The notes: generated by a model not told the origin, from the letters alone. Shown: positions 1 to 8,185, counted from the first letter of the stretch. The stretch: DNA of 63,919 nucleotides from JASLDZ01 sp038226305 (GCA_038226305.1 JBBRQN010000016.1:1-63919), one strand, 5' to 3'. Numbers and translations are program-made.

Positions 1-183
1 CTGCGGGCGGATGTCGTGGCGACGCGCCACCTCCGACACCGTCGCGCCCGGCGCCAGGCTCTCCTCGACGATCCGCGCCTTGTCGTCCGACGACCAGCGC
101 CGCCGCCCGCCCACGCCCGTCAGCACCTCCAGCCGGCGGAACGGCGCCGGCTTAGGGTCAAGCGTAGGGTTAAATCCAGACAT
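1..183 (-). CDS. tnpA: IS66-family TnpA (helix-turn-helix accessory protein), cut by the window edge
   Basis: Reading leftward from ATG at 183, the first 61 residues are open and run off the left edge. They contain the typical IS66 TnpA pattern: a basic RRRWSSDDKARIVEE segment followed by LAPGATVSEVARRH, which is the start of a helix-turn-helix (transposase_8 type). In IS66 elements TnpA is the first of three genes (tnpA, tnpB, tnpC), so tnpB and tnpC should lie to the left, outside this window. The start is supported by the terminal inverted repeat found about 78 bp upstream, the expected position. Whether the element is intact cannot be judged here. Family assignment rests on these motifs and on the GTAAGCG end. 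Confidence 0.85.
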   Translation of the reverse strand, partial: MSGFNPTLDPKPAPFRRLEVLTGVGGRRRWSSDDKARIVEESLAPGATVSEVARRHDIRPQ

Positions 184-238
184 GAAACGATCCGCCAAAG
201 AGGATCGTCACCATTACCGGCGCGCAGGATCAGCGAAA

Positions 239-261
239 GGTGGGGTCGGCACAGCGCTTAC
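239..261 (-). mobile_element. Terminal inverted repeat of the IS66-type element
   Basis: Read on the minus strand, the sequence inward from position 261 begins GTAAGCGCTGTGCCGACC, and IS66-family ends characteristically begin GTAAGCG. It lies just upstream of the tnpA start and marks the right boundary of the element in this orientation. The 8 bases outside it (262-269) would be one copy of the 8-bp target duplication typical of the family. The other copy is outside the window, so this cannot be confirmed. Confidence 0.75.
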
Positions 262-789
262 CCTTGATCCGCAAATCCAACGCGACATCCTGCGCGGACG
301 CCAGCCATCCCGTATCAACTTGCAGCGCCTTGTGGCTCTAGAGATTCCGTTGAGCTGGCGTGATCAGCGCCACATTCTGCGATGGAGCACTTCCCCGCTT
401 CACGCCTGTTCCCCTGACAATCCCGCCTGATATCGCACTGCATCCTGCCTGTTCTACCGAATTGCACGCCTGTTCCGGCGATTAACAGGCGGCTTCTGCG
501 GGCCGCGTAAGTGGCTGTTTAGGCGTCACTTAGTCGGCGACCTACCCGCCAGAAGGCGCCCAAGGCTCCTGTTCTAATGCCTCAAATGCACTGTTTTCCC
601 TGTTACCGAGCGGAACAGGCAAAGCGCACTGATGCTGTTCCCTGCAGAGACGCGCCTCCGTAATCGGGGGCAAAAGGCGCGGAGCCGCCCCTGAATGGGC
701 AGGCCAATGACGTCTCCCTCGGTGCAAGTGCCTGTAAAACCGGAGGTTTTGCGGGTGGCATGTTTGAGGAGACTACTGAGGGGGGTGGG
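262..789. other. Gene-free stretch between the IS66 end and tRNA-Ser; possible end of an integrated element
   Basis: I see no convincing gene here. Open frames that start inside tRNA-Ser and run through it are artefacts, and the remaining short frames have no recognisable motif or ribosome site. Composition is visibly less GC-rich than the neighbouring genes. The stretch contains a cluster of CCTGTTC-like repeats (about 404-642) and a small hairpin, AAAACC-GGA-GGTTTT, at 736-750. It lies directly downstream of the 3' end of tRNA-Ser, a common integration site for tyrosine-recombinase elements. No integrase gene is present inside the window. Confidence 0.5.
404..642. repeat. Cluster of (G)CCTGTTC short repeats in both orientations
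   Basis: Copies of GCCTGTTC occur at 404-411, 447-454 and 468-475, with CCTGTTC at 568-574 and CCTGTT at 599-604. Inverted copies (AACAGG core) lie at 484-490 and 613-620, and a partial copy, CTGTTCC, lies near 635. The 599-620 pair forms an inverted arrangement of half-sites. A given 6-mer would be expected about 0.1 times in 240 bp on both strands, so the density is clearly non-random. Its position just beyond a tRNA 3' end suggests protein-binding arm sites of a recombinase, but that is inference. Confidence 0.6.
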
Positions 790-879
790 TGGCGGTGAGA
801 GAGGGATTCGAACCCTCGTCAGGCTTTCACCTGAACACGCTTTCCAAGCGTGCGCGATCGACCACTCCGCCACCTCACC
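790..879 (-). tRNA. tRNA-Ser (anticodon GGA)
   Basis: The minus strand folds as a class II tRNA of 90 nt. The acceptor GGTGAGG pairs with TCTCACC, the anticodon loop CTTGGAAA gives GGA, a long variable arm is present, the T-loop is TTCGAAT, and CCA is encoded at 792-790. It decodes UCC/UCU serine codons. The gene reads toward the repeat-rich, gene-free region, so its 3' end is the side on which an element would integrate. Confidence 0.95.
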
Positions 880-1004
880 CCATCGCTGCGCTGGTGAGGC
901 GCGCGGGGCCCGCGGCGTCGGCTGATGGGCCGGACGGGCGGGAGGCGCGGACTTAGCTCACGTCCGCCGCCACGACAACCCGCAGCACCGGTGCGGGATC
1001 GGCT

Positions 1005-2258
1005 TCAGGCGTGGAGCACCACGGGCAGGCTCTCATAGCCGCGCACGAAGGAGGACAGCACCCGCTTCGGCTCGCCGACGACCTCGACGTGGCTGAAGCG
1101 TTTCAGGATCTCTTCCCAGATGATCTTCAGCTGCAATTCGGCGAGGCGGTTGCCAACGCAGCGGTGGATTCCGAAGCCGAAAGACAGATGGTTGCGCACG
1201 TGGGGGCGCTCGATCCAGAAGTCGTTCGGGCGCTCCAGATGGGCCTCGTCGCGGTTGCCCGAGACGTACCACATGACCACCTTCTCCCCGGCCTTGATGG
1301 CCTGACCCCCGATCTCGAGATCGCGGGTGGCGTTTCGGCGCATGTGGGCGAGTGGGGTCTGCCAGCGGATGGTTTCGGAGACCATCGCCGGGATCATCGA
1401 GCGGTCGGCCTTTAGCTTGGCATACTGATCGGGGTTCTCGTTCAGGGCCACGATCGAGCCCGTGATGGTGTTGCGGGTGGTGTCGTTGCCGCCCACGATC
1501 AGCAGGAGAAGATTCCCCAGATACTCCATGCGATCCATGTTCCGCGTGGATTCCCCGTGCGCCAGCATGGAAATCAGGTCCGGCTTCGGAGGTGCGTTCA
1601 CCCGGTCGTTCCAGATGTTGAGGAAGTAGTCGGCGCAGCCGAACAGCTCGACCTTGCGGGCCTCACGGCTCTCCACGATGCCGCTTTCGTCGGAAGCGGT
1701 GGCCACGTCGGACCAGCGGGTCAGCTTGCGACGATCTTCCTGCGGAATGTCGAACAGGGTGGCCAGGGTCATGGCCGTCAGCTCGATGGAGACCTTGTCC
1801 ACCCAGTCGATGGTCTGGCCGGTGGGCAGGGCGTCGAGGATGGCGGCGGCGCGCTCGCGGATCAGGGGCTCCATCGCCGCCAGATTCGGACCGGAGACGA
1901 TGGGGCTCACCGTCTTGCGCTGGGCGTCGTGCTTGGGCGGGTCCATCGCAATGAACATCGGGAGGACGAAGTCCTCCTCCTGATCGACGATGGTGATCGT
2001 GGGCTCGGACGAAAAGTCGGCGTGGTTCGTGTCCACCGCCATGATGTCGTCCCACTTGGTGATCGACCAGTAGGGGCCGAACTCATGCTCGGTCTGCAGG
2101 TGGACGGGGGCCTCCTTGCGAAGCCGCTCGAACATGGCGAGTTCGGCGCCGGCGCCGAACAGCATCGGATCGGCAGGATTAAGTTCGGCCAAGGGTGTGG
2201 CATGGACCCTGGCCACGGCTTCGGCGTGCAGATCGGCCTGGGGGGTCTGCATGTCCAT
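1005..2258 (-). CDS. Cytochrome P450, CYP153-like alkane/fatty-acid terminal hydroxylase
   Basis: A 417-residue soluble class I bacterial P450. The I-helix oxygen-activation motif GGNDTT is at about residues 256-261, the K-helix ExxR (ETIR) at 295-298, and the haem loop FGFGIHRC places the axial cysteine at 367. The segments FIAMDPPKHDAQRK, DWVDKVSIELT and RRKLTRWSDVAT resemble the CYP153 family, whose members hydroxylate the terminal carbon of alkanes or fatty acids using electrons from a ferredoxin and ferredoxin reductase. Neither partner is encoded nearby, so electron supply must come from elsewhere. The family assignment is from memory of conserved segments and the substrate is not determined. 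A second in-frame ATG lies two codons downstream. Confidence 0.88.
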   Translation of the reverse strand: MDMQTPQADLHAEAVARVHATPLAELNPADPMLFGAGAELAMFERLRKEAPVHLQTEHEFGPYWSITKWDDIMAVDTNHADFSSEPTITIVDQEEDFVLPMFIAMDPPKHDAQRKTVSPIVSGPNLAAMEPLIRERAAAILDALPTGQTIDWVDKVSIELTAMTLATLFDIPQEDRRKLTRWSDVATASDESGIVESREARKVELFGCADYFLNIWNDRVNAPPKPDLISMLAHGESTRNMDRMEYLGNLLLLIVGGNDTTRNTITGSIVALNENPDQYAKLKADRSMIPAMVSETIRWQTPLAHMRRNATRDLEIGGQAIKAGEKVVMWYVSGNRDEAHLERPNDFWIERPHVRNHLSFGFGIHRCVGNRLAELQLKIIWEEILKRFSHVEVVGEPKRVLSSFVRGYESLPVVLHA

Positions 2259-2385
2259 GACTGGGCCTTCGGTTGGATCGACGGGGCAGGGTGGCCATCT
2301 TGGCGCCGTTCAGACAAGTAGGGAAGCGCGCAGCCACGGCCAAGCTTGCGACCAAGTGCGCCGCCTTCCGAACAGACCGCCGCCC

Positions 2386-2411
2386 GGCCCGCCCCGAAAA
2401 CGGGGCGGGCC
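2386..2411 (-). terminator. Perfect 11-bp GC hairpin directly after the CocE-type hydrolase gene
   Basis: GGCCCGCCCCG (2386-2396), a four-base loop, then CGGGGCGGGCC (2401-2411) form a perfect stem 6 nt beyond the stop codon of the minus-strand hydrolase and upstream of the P450 gene. No long U tract follows on the minus strand, so it may be a terminator or a 3'-end stabiliser. Confidence 0.55.
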
Positions 2412-2417
2412 TTCAAG

Positions 2418-4349
2418 TCAGGGCACCACGGGCAGCCACACCGCGCTGGGCTGGGCGCCGCCCCGGAGCACTGTAATCGTGGCCTTCTGATAGTCCGCGG
2501 GTTTGGCGTTGAAGATGTTCGCCACATAGCTCTGCGGGTTGCGGTCGTAGAGCGGGAACAGCGTCGACTGCACCTGCACCATGATGCGGTGGCCCGGCTG
2601 GAACACGTGGTTGGCGTTGGGCAGGGCGAACTTCACCTTGGTGGGCGTGTTCGGCTTGAACGGCGAAGGCGTGGTGAAGCTGTCGCGATAGCGGGCGCGG
2701 AAGATGTCGGTCGCCACGCTCAGTTCATAACCGCCGAGCTCGGGCTGGCTGGCCATGTCGTCGGGGTAGACGTCGATCAGCTTCACCACGAAATCGGCGT
2801 CCGTGCCGGTGGTCGTCACGTCCAGGTCGGCGATGGGCGCGCCGGCGATCTTCACCTCCGAGGTCAAGACCGGGCTCGTGTAGGTGAGCACGTCTGGCCG
2901 CCCGTCCACGAACCGCTGGTCGCGTACGAGCCAGGTGCGCCACGCGTCGCTGTCTGCGAAGCGCACCGGGCGGGGCAGGTAGCCCACCGGCTTCATCGGG
3001 TCGGACACATAGGCGTCGCCCCCCACTGCCGACTTGTCGAACCCAAGGCCGAACCCGGCCTGCATGTAGAGGGGCTTCAGGGACCCGCTGCAGCCCGCCT
3101 CGCAGGCCAGCGGCCAGGTAGACAGGCGATCCCAGTGGTTCTCGCCGGTGTTGTAGACCATGGCACGGGCCAGGTTCGCCGGCGGCCCGCCCGCGAGATA
3201 CTGGGCGAAGAACGGCGTCACCATGTCCCGGCGGAACTGCAAGGCGGTGTCACCATCCCACTGGAACACGCCGAGGTTGGTGCCGGCACGATTCACCTGG
3301 CTGTGGAACCACGGCCCCATCACCAGCCAGTTGGTAGCCTCATGCCCGGCTTTCTTGAGGGCGGCATAGCTGTGGTTGGCGCCCCACATATCCTCCTGGT
3401 CCCACAGGCCCTGCTCCCACAGGGTGGGGATGGTGGAGGGCTTGGCCACGACCGATGCGTCCAGCGCCTGGCTCGACCAGAAGGCGTCGTAGGCCGGGTG
3501 CTCCATCATCTTCCGGTTCCACGGGAAAGCGTCGAGGCCTCGCGCCCTCGCGTAGTCTCCCGCCGAGCCGGCCTTCAGGAAGGTGTCGTAGTCGTCGTAG
3601 GCCGTGCGCGGCACGCCTTCGCCCGCGCCACGCTTGGTTGTCTGGCTGGACACGTAGTCGAAGTTGGGCTGGCGGAAGGCCCCATAGTGAAACCAGTCGT
3701 CGCCCATCCAGCCATCGACCATCGGGCTCTCCGGCACAGCGGCCCTGAGCGCCGGGTGCGGTTCGAGCAGCGCCATCACCACGGTGAAGCCCTCGTAGGA
3801 TGAGCCGATCATCCCGACTTTGCCGTTCGATTCAGGCGTGTTCTTCACCAGCCAGTCGATGGTGTCATAGGCGTCGGTGACGTGATCGACGCTCGTGGGA
3901 TTCAGCCGCCCGCGGATCGGGCGGGTCATCACGTAGTCGCCCTCCGAGCCGTATTTGCCCCGCACGTCCTGGTAGACCCGGATCCAGCCGTTCTTGACGA
4001 AGGGCTCGTCGGAAAGGGGCAGGGTGCTGAGGATCGAGGGGCTGTTCTCGGTGCGCGCGGCGCGCTTGGCGGCGTTGTAGGGCGTGCGCGTAAGTATGAT
4101 CGGCGCGTTCTTCGCGCTCTTGGGCGTGACGATCACGGTGTAGAGTTTCACCCCGTCGCGCATGGGCACCATGACCACGCGCTTGACGTAGTCGGCGTCC
4201 GCCATCGGCGACATCACCGGCTTGGCCGGCACGTCGTTCATCATCCCGGCATCCTTCGCCGCCGCTCCCGCGGGCGCTTTAGCCAACGCGGGAACGCCGA
4301 GGCTGGCGCATGCCAGAAGCGTCAGGGCGGCGACGGAACGACGATGCAT
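2418..4349 (-). CDS. Secreted CocE/NonD-family hydrolase (X-Pro dipeptidyl-peptidase S15 type)
   Basis: From ATG at 4349 the protein is 643 residues and begins MHRRSVAALTLLACASLGV...ALA, a clear Sec signal peptide; an ATG 63 bp further upstream would put extra residues in front of it and is less likely. The mature protein starts with an alpha/beta hydrolase domain in which GSSYEG carries the presumed nucleophile, Ser184. The C-terminal part has the jelly-roll features of this family (GHRIMVQVQSTLFPLYDRNPQ). Relatives include cocaine esterase, glutaryl-7-ACA acylase and alpha-amino-acid ester hydrolases, so it should cleave an ester or amide in the periplasm. The exact substrate is unknown. 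It is followed by a strong hairpin and then the P450 gene on the same strand. Confidence 0.85.
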   Translation of the reverse strand: MHRRSVAALTLLACASLGVPALAKAPAGAAAKDAGMMNDVPAKPVMSPMADADYVKRVVMVPMRDGVKLYTVIVTPKSAKNAPIILTRTPYNAAKRAARTENSPSILSTLPLSDEPFVKNGWIRVYQDVRGKYGSEGDYVMTRPIRGRLNPTSVDHVTDAYDTIDWLVKNTPESNGKVGMIGSSYEGFTVVMALLEPHPALRAAVPESPMVDGWMGDDWFHYGAFRQPNFDYVSSQTTKRGAGEGVPRTAYDDYDTFLKAGSAGDYARARGLDAFPWNRKMMEHPAYDAFWSSQALDASVVAKPSTIPTLWEQGLWDQEDMWGANHSYAALKKAGHEATNWLVMGPWFHSQVNRAGTNLGVFQWDGDTALQFRRDMVTPFFAQYLAGGPPANLARAMVYNTGENHWDRLSTWPLACEAGCSGSLKPLYMQAGFGLGFDKSAVGGDAYVSDPMKPVGYLPRPVRFADSDAWRTWLVRDQRFVDGRPDVLTYTSPVLTSEVKIAGAPIADLDVTTTGTDADFVVKLIDVYPDDMASQPELGGYELSVATDIFRARYRDSFTTPSPFKPNTPTKVKFALPNANHVFQPGHRIMVQVQSTLFPLYDRNPQSYVANIFNAKPADYQKATITVLRGGAQPSAVWLPVVP

Positions 4350-4473
4350 GGGGGGCTTTCTGGTGGCCGGGCAGGGGGCCTCCATTATGCGCCGCCGAAC
4401 GGGGGTCTGCAAGCCGGGGCCCCTTCGCTGGCGTGTGCGCGGGCAGGGCGCCTGCTAAGCGATCATGCAAGCG

Positions 4474-4535
4474 AAAGGCGAGTGGGATCGAACCACCGAT
4501 CTTGTGCGTTGCTGCAGCGCATCCAAAGTGAGCGG
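4474..4535 (-). other. tRNA-like fragment (T-arm with degraded anticodon and D arms)
   Basis: The minus strand contains GGTGG-TTCGATC-CCACT, which forms a 5-bp T stem (one G-T pair) with a canonical TTCGATC loop. It is preceded by TGCG...CGCA, able to form a shortened anticodon stem, and by GCTCACTTTGG, resembling a D arm. There is no matching acceptor stem, no CCA and no T33 in the loop. It lies just upstream of the glycosyltransferase start. It is most likely a decayed tRNA or tRNA-derived remnant, possibly chance similarity. Confidence 0.3.
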
Positions 4536-4542
4536 CACCCCC

Positions 4543-6846
4543 ATGAACACTCCCACCCTCACCCTCGTCAGCGATGCACACCGGGCCGCGGGCGGCTCGG
4601 GCGAGGTTCGCTCGGTCACGCTTCTGGGCAACTATCCGCCGCGTCGCTGCGGCATCGCCACCTTCACCTACGATGTGCGCGAAGCCCTCGTCGCCGCCCG
4701 GCCGGACATGGCGTGCGACGTCATCGCCATGACCGACAAGGGTGGCCCTTATGACTACCCGGCGGAGGTCTCCTACGCCCTGGCTCAGGACGACGTGGAC
4801 GACTACCGGATCGCCGCCGCCCGAATCCGGGACGCCGCGCCCGACGTCGTCTGTGTCCAGCACGAGTTCGGCATCTTCGGCGGTTCGGCGGGCGATTACC
4901 TGCTGGAGCTACTGGATTCTATCGATGTGCCGGTGGTCTCCACCCTGCACACCATCCTGGAAGAGCCGAACGACGATCAGCGCCGGGTGTTCGAGCGCCT
5001 GCTGAAGCGTTCCGCCCGGGTCGTGGTCATGGCCGAGCGTGGCCGCGAGATGTTGCGCCGCGTGTGGGGCGTGCCGCTCGAGAAAATTGTGCTTGTGCCC
5101 CACGGCGCGCCCGACGTGCCGCTGGTCGATACCGCCGAAGCCAAGGCGCTGCTGGGCTACGAAGGGCGCGAGGTGCTGTTCACCTTCGGCCTCCTGTCGC
5201 CCAACAAAGGCATCGAGACGGTGGTGCGGGCGCTGCCGCGCATCGTCGCGGCGCGGCCGAACGCGCTCTACGTGGTGCTGGGTGCCACCCACCCCTCGCT
5301 CGTGGCGCAGGAGGGTGAGCGCTATCGCGACTCTTTGATCGAGATGGGCCGTGAACTCGGCGTCGCCGACAACCTGCGGTTCGTGGACGAATACACCGAC
5401 ACCGCGCGCCTGCTGGATTACCTGCGCGCCGCGGACGTCTACGTGACGCCCTACCTCAACGCGGCGCAGATCACCTCGGGCACGCTTTCCTACGCGGCAG
5501 CCCTGGGCAAGCCGATCGTGTCGACCCCCTACTGGCACGCTCAAGAGCTGCTGGCCGACGGCCGCGGCGCTCTGGTGGGCTTCGGTGAGGACGAGGCCAT
5601 CGCCGACGAGGTGACGAGCCTGCTCACCGACCCCGAGCGCCTGGCGAACATGCGTCGCCGCATCTACGACTTCACCCGCCCCACGGTGTGGAGCCGCCTT
5701 GCGGACACCTATCTCGCCACGTTCGCCCGCGTCAGCCACGCCCATGAGGTGGAGGTGCTGGAGCGGCGTCGCCGTCCGGGCCGGCGCGCCCGCCCGCACC
5801 CCGCGCTCAACGGTGTGCGCCGCATGACCGACAGCTGCGGGATGCTGCAGCACAGCCTGTTCACCCTGCCGGACCGCAACCACGGCTACTGCGTGGACGA
5901 CAACGCCCGCGCCCTGATGCTGCTGCAGACGCTGCAGACCGTTGACGAGCGGGAGCGACTGGAGCTCAGCCGCACCTTCTCGACCTTCGTTCAGCACGCC
6001 TGGAACCGCGACGAGGGCAGTTTCCGCAACTTCATGAGCTATGAGCGCGCCTGGCTGGAGTCGCGGGGGTCGGAAGACTCCAACGGCCGCAGCCTGTGGG
6101 CCCTCGGCGTCGTCGCGGCCGAAGGGCGCAACGCCGAACTTCGCACCTGGGCCTGGTCCCTGTTCTGCGAGGCGTTCCCGTACAGCGAAGCGCGCAGCCA
6201 CATCCGAACCGATGCCTTCGTGCTCCTCGGCCTCTGCCCCCTGATCCAGCGCGGCCGGGCGACCGGCCACATGCGCGCCGTCGCCATCGACAAGGCGACG
6301 CATCTAATGGAGGCGCTGGAGGCAGGCTCCACGGGCGATCGTCGTTGGTTCGAAGCGCACCTTTCCTACGACAACGCCCGCCCTGCACAGGCGCTGATCT
6401 GCGCGGGGAGCTCCCTGGGGCGCCCCGAGTGGACGCGCGCCGGCCTCGAAGCCCTGGAGTGGCTGTGCGAGCGCCAGACGGCTCGCGGCGGCTATTTCCG
6501 CCCCGTGCCCACGGGCGACTTCGGCAAGACGGTCGAGGGTGGGCTGTTCGATCAGCAGCCGCTAGAGGCCTGCGCAACCATCGACGCTTGCGCCGCCGCC
6601 CACGGGGTGACCGGCGACCCCCGGTGGATCGCGGAGGCTGAGCGGGCATACGACTGGTACTTCGGGGCCAACGACGGCGGGGTGCCCCTGGTCGCCGGCG
6701 AGGGCGAGTGCTTCGACGGGCTCACTTGGGCGGGTGCGAACCTGAACCAGGGCGCGGAATCCGTGCTCGCCTTTCAGTTTGCGACTTCGACGCTGAGCGG
6801 GTTACTTGGCGGAGCGCACGAACGCCTGCGGACGTCGCGCGACTGA
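4543..6846 (+). CDS. GT4-type glycosyltransferase fused to an alpha/alpha-barrel domain
   Basis: ATG at 4543 gives 767 residues; the open frame begins earlier, but that part overlaps the tRNA-like fragment. Residues about 15-400 are a GT-B glycosyltransferase of the GT4 type, with the N-terminal NYPPRRCGIATFT glycine loop, LFTFGLLSPNKGIETVV at the start of the nucleotide-sugar domain, and SGTLSYAAALGKPIVSTPYWHAQELLADG in the sugar-nucleotide binding region. Residues about 420-760 are a helical repeat domain (GYCVDDNARALMLL, FEAHLSYDNARPAQALI, DQQPLEACATIDA) resembling an (alpha/alpha)6 barrel. No signal peptide or membrane segment is visible, so it should be cytoplasmic. It lies 39 bp before a GH130 gene on the same strand, suggesting one operon. 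Acceptor and product are unknown. Confidence 0.82.
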   Translation: MNTPTLTLVSDAHRAAGGSGEVRSVTLLGNYPPRRCGIATFTYDVREALVAARPDMACDVIAMTDKGGPYDYPAEVSYALAQDDVDDYRIAAARIRDAAPDVVCVQHEFGIFGGSAGDYLLELLDSIDVPVVSTLHTILEEPNDDQRRVFERLLKRSARVVVMAERGREMLRRVWGVPLEKIVLVPHGAPDVPLVDTAEAKALLGYEGREVLFTFGLLSPNKGIETVVRALPRIVAARPNALYVVLGATHPSLVAQEGERYRDSLIEMGRELGVADNLRFVDEYTDTARLLDYLRAADVYVTPYLNAAQITSGTLSYAAALGKPIVSTPYWHAQELLADGRGALVGFGEDEAIADEVTSLLTDPERLANMRRRIYDFTRPTVWSRLADTYLATFARVSHAHEVEVLERRRRPGRRARPHPALNGVRRMTDSCGMLQHSLFTLPDRNHGYCVDDNARALMLLQTLQTVDERERLELSRTFSTFVQHAWNRDEGSFRNFMSYERAWLESRGSEDSNGRSLWALGVVAAEGRNAELRTWAWSLFCEAFPYSEARSHIRTDAFVLLGLCPLIQRGRATGHMRAVAIDKATHLMEALEAGSTGDRRWFEAHLSYDNARPAQALICAGSSLGRPEWTRAGLEALEWLCERQTARGGYFRPVPTGDFGKTVEGGLFDQQPLEACATIDACAAAHGVTGDPRWIAEAERAYDWYFGANDGGVPLVAGEGECFDGLTWAGANLNQGAESVLAFQFATSTLSGLLGGAHERLRTSRD

Positions 6847-6885
6847 TTTTCAGCAGCCGCGGAATGCGCATTGCCCCACGTTACA

Positions 6886-8175
6886 ATGCTGTCGACCCGG
6901 CTTCAGGCCGAGCCTGGTCGTGTCGTCATCCGCCCGTTCCACATCGCCCCGGCCGCCAAGTCGGGTGAGCCGCCGTCAAACGCGCGGGCTAGGCGCATCG
7001 TGGATGCGGTCATGGCACTGGATATGCGAAGCTGTCAGTCAGAGTTGGCACTCGTCAATCGCGACTTCGAGCAGCGCCACTGGCAGACCCGTCGCGTGTT
7101 CCTTGAGCGCTACGAGCAGGTTCGGCGCGACCTGAAGCTGCGCAACGGCCTTCGGGAGGAGCGCAAGGAGCTGATCGGCGCCTACTTCTGCCACGAGTAT
7201 TCCTACACTTCGGCGGCGCTGATGAATCCGTCGATCGTGCCCCACCCGGATCAGTCGGGGCTGACGGCGGGTTCGCTTCGGGTGGTCATGTCGTTGCGCG
7301 CCGTGGGCGAGGGCCACATCTCCTCCATCGCCTTTCGCGAAGGCATACTGAAGGCCGACGGCAGCTTCGACCTGCAGCCGCAGCCGCCGTTCTCCATTGC
7401 CGCCAGCCCTATGGAGCTGCCGAGCAGCCAGAACGGCATGACCACCACCGCGGTCCGATTCGAGGAGGCGTCGCTCTCCGGCACGGTGATCTTTCCGTTC
7501 ACCGACCAGCAGCGCAACGGCCTGGAGGACATGCGCCTCGTGCTACTGGACGAGGGGCTGGACGGCGCGCCCGTCTACTGCGGCACCTACACGGCCTACT
7601 CGGGCCGGGACATCCAGTCCGAGCTTCTGACCACGCACGATTTCAAGACGTTCCGCCTGACGCCCATGTCTGGCCCCGCCGCCCGCAACAAGGGCATGGC
7701 GCTGTTCCCGCGCAAGATCGGCGGCCAGTACGCCATCATTGGCCGGCAGGACGGGGAAAACCTGTTCTACCTAACCTCCGACGACCTCCTGCACTGGGAG
7801 GAGGGCGAAAAGCTCATCACGCCCATCTATCCGTGGGAGCTCGTGCAGATGGGCAACTGCGGTTCGCCCATCGAGATCGATGAGGGCTGGCTCCTGCTCA
7901 CCCACGGCGTGGGGGCCATGCGGAAGTATTCGATCGGCGCCGTGCTTCTGGACAAGGACGACCCGCGCAAGATCATCGGCCGCACCGTACAGCCGATCCT
8001 GTCGCCCTCGGACGACGACCGCGAAGGCTATGTGCCCAACGTGGTCTACACCTGCGGGGCCATCGCCCACGGGCGCAAGCTGTTCATCCCCTATGCCGTG
8101 GCCGACAGTTCGGTCACGTTCTGCTGGGTGGATCTGGGCGAGCTGGTGGCCGAGATGATCGGTCAGGGCGTCTAG
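6886..8175 (+). CDS. GH130-family glycoside phosphorylase or hydrolase (mannoside-type)
   Basis: ATG at 6886 gives 429 residues; a TTG codon five codons earlier is possible but less likely. After a helical N-terminal region (about 1-90) comes a five-bladed beta-propeller with GH130 hallmarks: NPSIVPHPD, GLEDMRLV (family GxEDPR), NKGMALFPRKIGGQYA, GNCGSPIEIDEGWLLLTHGVG and DREGYVPNVVYTCGAI. GH130 enzymes mainly cleave beta-mannosides by phosphorolysis, for example mannosyl-glucose and beta-1,2-mannooligosaccharides. No signal sequence is visible, which suits a cytosolic phosphorylase. The tight spacing after the glycosyltransferase suggests the pair makes and degrades the same glycan. The substrate is not known. 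Confidence 0.85.
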   Translation: MLSTRLQAEPGRVVIRPFHIAPAAKSGEPPSNARARRIVDAVMALDMRSCQSELALVNRDFEQRHWQTRRVFLERYEQVRRDLKLRNGLREERKELIGAYFCHEYSYTSAALMNPSIVPHPDQSGLTAGSLRVVMSLRAVGEGHISSIAFREGILKADGSFDLQPQPPFSIAASPMELPSSQNGMTTTAVRFEEASLSGTVIFPFTDQQRNGLEDMRLVLLDEGLDGAPVYCGTYTAYSGRDIQSELLTTHDFKTFRLTPMSGPAARNKGMALFPRKIGGQYAIIGRQDGENLFYLTSDDLLHWEEGEKLITPIYPWELVQMGNCGSPIEIDEGWLLLTHGVGAMRKYSIGAVLLDKDDPRKIIGRTVQPILSPSDDDREGYVPNVVYTCGAIAHGRKLFIPYAVADSSVTFCWVDLGELVAEMIGQGV

Positions 8176-8185
8176 CCCCGGCCGC

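Noticed and set aside
574..873. 99-residue minus-strand ORF overlapping tRNA-Ser
   Set aside because: Its first part is translated tRNA and the rest has no motif or ribosome site; tRNA genes often give such false ORFs.
1557..2321. 254-residue plus-strand ORF antisense to the P450 gene
   Set aside because: Composition typical of a shadow frame opposite a GC-rich gene, with no domain pattern.
2346..3803. 485-residue plus-strand ORF antisense to the CocE-type hydrolase
   Set aside because: Gly/Val/Arg/His-rich shadow translation without motifs; the minus-strand gene is convincing.
4465..4542. Upstream extension of the glycosyltransferase (26 extra residues)
   Set aside because: This part translates the tRNA-like fragment; the ATG at 4543 starts the family-like sequence.
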